NCBI GenBank assembly: GCA_029226975.1
Contig: JAQXZB010000099.1
Location: 51,241 to 115,240, forward strand
Direction: 5' to 3'
Source of the DNA: Clostridiales bacterium
GTDB lineage: Bacteria > Bacillota > Clostridia > UBA1381
Length of the DNA: 64,000 nt
Made by a program: the position numbers and the translations under genes. Of the stretch, positions 61,134-64,000 are shown piece by piece. The notes below the pieces were generated by a model. That model had not been told where the DNA came from. It made no database searches and saw nothing but the letters and a program-made list of their open reading frames with translations. Within the stretch, counting starts at the first letter, position 1, and each line of letters begins with the position of its first letter.

Positions 61134-62534
61134 TTAGAACTGAAAATACAGGAAGTTTGAAACCTGTCCCATAAAGAACAGCGAGCATGCCATGAGCAGG
61201 GCGGAAAATACCGCCCAGTATGCCTTGGGCTTAAAGCTTTCGGCTATCTCGTTGGAATTTTTAAAGCCGAATATTATTATTGCCGAAAATACCAAAAGTC
61301 CGATTATCAGCTTGTTGTCCGCGATATACGCGCTCCATTGGCTCATAAGCTCCGCTCCTGCGGCAGGTGTAAACATCACCTTGTACACCTCCAAAGCCTG
61401 CGCCGTATTATGGCTGTCAAACAGCACCCTCACAAGCACCGAGAAAAAGAACGTCAGCCCCCACGCAAGCGGGAACGGAAGCTTTTTTCTATACAACGTC
61501 ATGATATTTGCAAAGCATACAAGCACACCGTTTGCAACGCCCCATGCGATATAATGCCAGCCCGCACCATGCCATATACCCGATACGATAAAGGTTATGA
61601 GCGTGGCAAAAATCAGCTTTATAACGCCGTTTCCGAAATGGAATATATTTTTAAATATATTATCGTTTAAAAACTGGGATACCGTCATGTTCCATCTGCG
61701 CCAGAAATCCGCAAAATTCCTTGCCTTGTAGGGCGAGTTGAAGTTTTGCGGCAGCTCGATATTGAAAAATCTGCCCAATCCCAAAGCCATATCTATATAT
61801 CCCGAAAAATCGAAGTAATACGCAAAGGTATACGCCAAAACCGCACTCCATGCCCGTATTATTCCGCTTACATCGCCGTTGTAGTATGCGCTTGCATGAG
61901 TTATAAGCGGGTCGGCTATGACAATCTTTTTAAAGCAGCCTATGGAAAAGAGCAATACGCCAAGCATTATGTTGTTTTTGTCAAAGCGAAGCAGATTTTC
62001 CCCCGAAAGCTGCGGTATCAGCTCGTCATGGGTTACAACGGGGCCGACAATAAGCTGCGGGAAAAAGGTAACGAATACCATGTAATCGATAAAGGAATAA
62101 CCTTTCGCGTCCCCCGAATAGCTGTCGGCAAGATATGAAATAAGCTGAAAGGTGTAAAAGGATATGCCCAAGGGCAGAATAATCCCCTCCAACATAAAAT
62201 TCGTGCCTATTACGCGGTTTACATTCTCCAAGAAGAAGTTGGAATATTTAAAATAAAACAGCAGTCCCAAATTTTCTGCCACTCCCAAGGCCATTGCAAG
62301 CTGCTTTACGGGCTTTTTCCCCTTTTGCACCGCGCGGCTTATGACAAAATTAAAGAGCGCGGTAAAAAGCAGTATCGGAAAAAATCGTATATCTCCGAAG
62401 CCGTAAAAAAACAATGACGCAATTATAAGCCATACCTTCATGGCGTTTAGCTTTTCAAATTTCCGAAGCAGCGCGTACACCGCGAACACTATCGGGAAAA
62501 ATAAAAATATGAATTTATATGATGAGAAAATCAT
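61134..62534 (-). CDS. MBOAT O-acyltransferase (DltB/AlgI family)
   Basis: 466 aa from the ATG at 62534, which has AAGGAGAAT upstream. The frame is open further up but without a ribosome site. There are about eleven membrane helices. The catalytic His lies in IVSGIWHGAGWHYIAWG and the conserved motif in WRRWNMTVSQFLND. The family carries an acyl group from the cytoplasm to an extracellular acceptor. It is the first gene of the operon, with the SGNH-CE4, ACP and FkbH-like genes behind it. Confidence 0.92.
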   Translation of the reverse strand: MIFSSYKFIFLFFPIVFAVYALLRKFEKLNAMKVWLIIASLFFYGFGDIRFFPILLFTALFNFVISRAVQKGKKPVKQLAMALGVAENLGLLFYFKYSNFFLENVNRVIGTNFMLEGIILPLGISFYTFQLISYLADSYSGDAKGYSFIDYMVFVTFFPQLIVGPVVTHDELIPQLSGENLLRFDKNNIMLGVLLFSIGCFKKIVIADPLITHASAYYNGDVSGIIRAWSAVLAYTFAYYFDFSGYIDMALGLGRFFNIELPQNFNSPYKARNFADFWRRWNMTVSQFLNDNIFKNIFHFGNGVIKLIFATLITFIVSGIWHGAGWHYIAWGVANGVLVCFANIMTLYRKKLPFPLAWGLTFFFSVLVRVLFDSHNTAQALEVYKVMFTPAAGAELMSQWSAYIADNKLIIGLLVFSAIIIFGFKNSNEIAESFKPKAYWAVFSALLMACSLFFMGQVSNFLYFQF

Positions 62535-62574
62535 TTTATTCTCCTTGCTTTTACTGTATATATATCCAGTTTCT

Positions 62575-62603
62575 ATTGTAGCATATTTAAAGCCAAAAGT
62601 CAA
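62575..62603 (-). promoter_or_regulatory. Promoter of the MBOAT/FkbH operon
   Basis: Minus strand TTGACT (62598-62603), 17 bases, TACAAT (62575-62580), about 40 bases before the ATG. Confidence 0.75.
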
Positions 62604-62655
62604 ACAAAAAAGCGTCTTATTTTGCATATGGATAAAATTTTTCCAAAAAATGCAC

Positions 62656-62697
62656 AAAAGCATGGTGCTGTGTGCCATGCACACAGTGCCATGCTTT
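62656..62697 (-). terminator. Intrinsic terminator after the 56-aa peptide gene
   Basis: Long stem AAAAGCATGGCACTGTGT / ACACAGCACCATGCTTTT (two G-U positions), followed on the minus strand by GTGCATTTTTT. Confidence 0.75.
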
Positions 62698-62725
62698 TAT
62701 TTTTTATGTATTCGCCTTTGCGAGA

Positions 62726-62896
62726 TTATAATTCTCCGTTGAATGACAGCAACGTATTAAGGCTTACATTTGCCACAGAAGCCCCTGTTAGAGTTTTATA
62801 ATCTTCCAATCCTTGTATAGTGCCGCCACCACTTACGGTCACTACCTTTTCACGGGCAAAGGTCTTGATTGTCATTGTAGGTTCTAAATATTTCAT
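62726..62896 (-). CDS. 56-aa peptide, second member of the small-protein pair family
   Basis: Starts at an ATG 14 bases after the stop of the secreted-protein gene, with a weak GGGGG site. The N-terminal half (KYLEPTMTIKTFAREKVVT then VSGGG) aligns with the 55-aa product at 22700-22867 at Y, P, K, F, E, V, T, S and G, without gaps. The rest is variable. The partner gene in both loci ends in a related beta domain, so gene order and sequence are conserved together. Function is not known to me. Confidence 0.6.
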   Translation of the reverse strand: MKYLEPTMTIKTFAREKVVTVSGGGTIQGLEDYKTLTGASVANVSLNTLLSFNGEL

Positions 62897-62910
62897 TGTC
62901 CTATACCCCC

Positions 62911-63531
62911 TTATTCTGCTGAGCCGGTCGATGTTTTCTCCGTTGCCACAGTCGGTGAAAGCGATACTGCAACGCCATCTTTCTTATCACTCGGTATGCC
63001 TGTAATTTTTATACCGACATACACATTACCACTCATATTATCGGCCTGGAACAATCTATCCAGCGGATACAAGAGAGTTTTTCCATCATATGTCACAGAT
63101 ATCGAGTTATAATTTTGAATAGCTACCGAGCCATCCAATTTAAATCCTTTACTGTACAGCCCATCGTCTGTAAGTACCTCACCTGCGTCCTCCAGTTCCT
63201 TTGTTTTGCCGGTCACATTTGCCGCAGTAATTGTAAACTTTTCTGTCAAGAGCGGCTGGCTGTCGCTTCCGCCCATCTTCAAGACATAGTTACCCGGTGC
63301 AGCGTTAGACTTTATAAGGAACTTCGTTGCCGCTCCAATACCCGAGTCATTTTGATTAACATAAACAATATTTTGATTAACATCATCTGTAGTAATAAGA
63401 ACTGTTTTATATGTCCCCTCATTAGATGTTGCCATTGCAGCCCCCGCACCAGGGTCATAACTAGCTGCAAAAGCAGAAGCACTTACAGCCATAACAGCAG
63501 TCATTGCTGCTGCCATAATTAACTTTTTCAT
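62911..63531 (-). CDS. Small secreted beta-domain protein
   Basis: 206 aa from the ATG at 63531, which has AGGAGG eight bases upstream (the frame is open fifteen codons further). A signal peptide ends at SAFAA. The remainder is Ig-like beta structure. The last ~85 residues (TDDGLYSKGFKL to NVYVGIKITGIPSDKKDG) are related to the C-terminal domain of the propeller protein at 22864-24234. It has a near-consensus promoter and a ~160-base structured leader. The role is unknown; export and a small-peptide partner suggest a surface function. Confidence 0.75.
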   Translation of the reverse strand: MKKLIMAAAMTAVMAVSASAFAASYDPGAGAAMATSNEGTYKTVLITTDDVNQNIVYVNQNDSGIGAATKFLIKSNAAPGNYVLKMGGSDSQPLLTEKFTITAANVTGKTKELEDAGEVLTDDGLYSKGFKLDGSVAIQNYNSISVTYDGKTLLYPLDRLFQADNMSGNVYVGIKITGIPSDKKDGVAVSLSPTVATEKTSTGSAE

Positions 63532-63690
63532 TGTTTCTTTCCTCCTATCTTTGTATCTATACTTACATACCTGCATTTATCATTAAAAGCCTCTTCCCGT
63601 ACCTCCTTTTACCTAACGGGCAGCCAACCCGCAGTATTTTCCCGTGCAGACACCGCACAGACTTTTATATGCTATGATTACTCTGACTAT

Positions 63691-63719
63691 ATGTTACCAC
63701 AAATAGCACTATTTGTCAA
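63691..63719 (-). promoter_or_regulatory. Promoter of the secreted beta-domain gene
   Basis: Minus strand TTGACA (63714-63719), 17 bases, TAACAT (63691-63696). The leader from about 63683 to 63532 contains two short hairpins, GTGC/GCAC and CGGG/CCCG. No known riboswitch was recognised. Bases 63720-63800 are AT-rich and hold nothing recognisable. Confidence 0.75.
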
Positions 63720-63803
63720 TAGTTAGCCTAAACTTTTTTTCAAAATTTTGTAAAAAAAAGTGTCAAAATTTACTGTAAAAAACTTGTAACATATGTACAA
63801 AAA

Positions 63804-64000
63804 GCTGGCACAGGCTTGACCCCGATGCCGGCTTCAGACCGTCGACAAATTGGTCAGAACGTGCGGGATTTTATATCAAAAACAAAAATATAATCTCTTA
63901 ATATTACCAAAGGCATTCCATCGAGGAATGCCTTTGGTATGCACTTTTTGCGAAAATAAACTCTACCGTACCCTCGTACGCCTACGAGTTCATTTTCGCA
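63804..64000 (-). ncRNA. Structured repeat element, copy B, with terminator
   Basis: Copy B of the element at 51536-51734, in the opposite orientation. Hairpin 1 pairs 63986-64000 with 63949-63963. Hairpin 2 spans 63906-63938 (ACCAAAGGCATTCC / GGAATGCCTTTGGT). The conserved tail includes GACCAATTTGTCGACGGTC. A different terminator follows (GCCGGCA / TGCCAGC, T5; 63804-63832). Outer base pairs of both hairpins change on both sides relative to copy A. The 5' end may continue past the window. Confidence 0.6.

Noticed and set aside
62535..62684. N-terminal 50-residue extension of the MBOAT frame
   Set aside because: It overlaps the promoter, has no ribosome site and is unlike the family's N-terminus; the ATG at 62534 has AAGGAG.
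1..64000. Insertion sequences, transposases, integrases or phage genes
   Set aside because: No such protein motifs or terminal repeats were found. The only dispersed repeat is the structured element, which encodes no protein.

Overview
The window looks like chromosome of an anaerobic, endospore-forming Clostridia member with a mid-range G+C content. The signs are a pyruvate:ferredoxin oxidoreductase, SpoIIP, the Firmicutes-type rplS-lepB-rbgA order, strong AGGAGG ribosome sites, and several secreted proteins carrying S-layer homology (SLH) domains. The YesMN/Lpl-type sensor and transporter genes next to secreted parallel beta-helix proteins suggest a plant-polysaccharide (pectin-like) degrader such as Monoglobus. 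That lineage is an inference from gene content.

Region 1 (1-24.4 kb, minus strand) is one long saccharide-use operon. In transcription order it holds two Lpl-type ABC permeases, an Asp-box propeller protein, three paralogous beta-helix (GH141-like) proteins, two large SLH proteins, a lipoprotein substrate-binding protein, a GH28-like protein and an SGNH esterase cut by the window edge. A second minus-strand unit (another Asp-box protein plus a 55-aa peptide) lies just upstream. The YesN/YesM-like two-component pair (24.4-27.2 kb, plus strand) diverges from both. A shared box, AGAAAGTAAA, lies at the same place in both target promoters and at the regulator's own transcription start. The propeller and beta-helix genes at 18.1 kb are joined through a possible -1 frameshift site.

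Region 2 (27-38 kb) is mixed: DUF4186, a membrane protein, an SCP2-like protein with a histone-like tail, a gene broken by two homopolymer indels, a MerR regulator, tRNA-Glu(CTC), a galactokinase-like pseudoenzyme, a sugar-transferase/GT2 fusion, an REC-GGDEF-EAL-REC-GGDEF protein, an Hpt protein and remnants of other signalling genes.

Region 3 (38-46 kb) is a cell-wall glycopolymer operon: GT4-CsaB fusion, MurJ/Wzx flippase, O-antigen-ligase-like polymerase, GT4 and two DUF4330 proteins. CsaB-type pyruvylation makes the wall ligand that SLH domains bind, so this operon and region 1 are probably functionally linked.

Region 4 (46-56.4 kb) is housekeeping: nifJ, spoIIP, rplS, lepB, rbgA, an HPr-like protein, mtaB and an iron alcohol dehydrogenase.

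Region 5 (56.4-62.6 kb, minus strand) is a five-gene operon: MBOAT acyltransferase, SGNH-CE4 deacetylase fusion, acyl carrier protein, FkbH-like protein and a GH20-like hexosaminidase. It resembles a Dlt system in which FkbH replaces DltA, and it is the best candidate for an undescribed system. Region 6 (62.7-64 kb) holds a second secreted-domain plus small-peptide pair. It also holds one of two copies of a structured repeat whose hairpins covary; the other copy lies between rplS and lepB.
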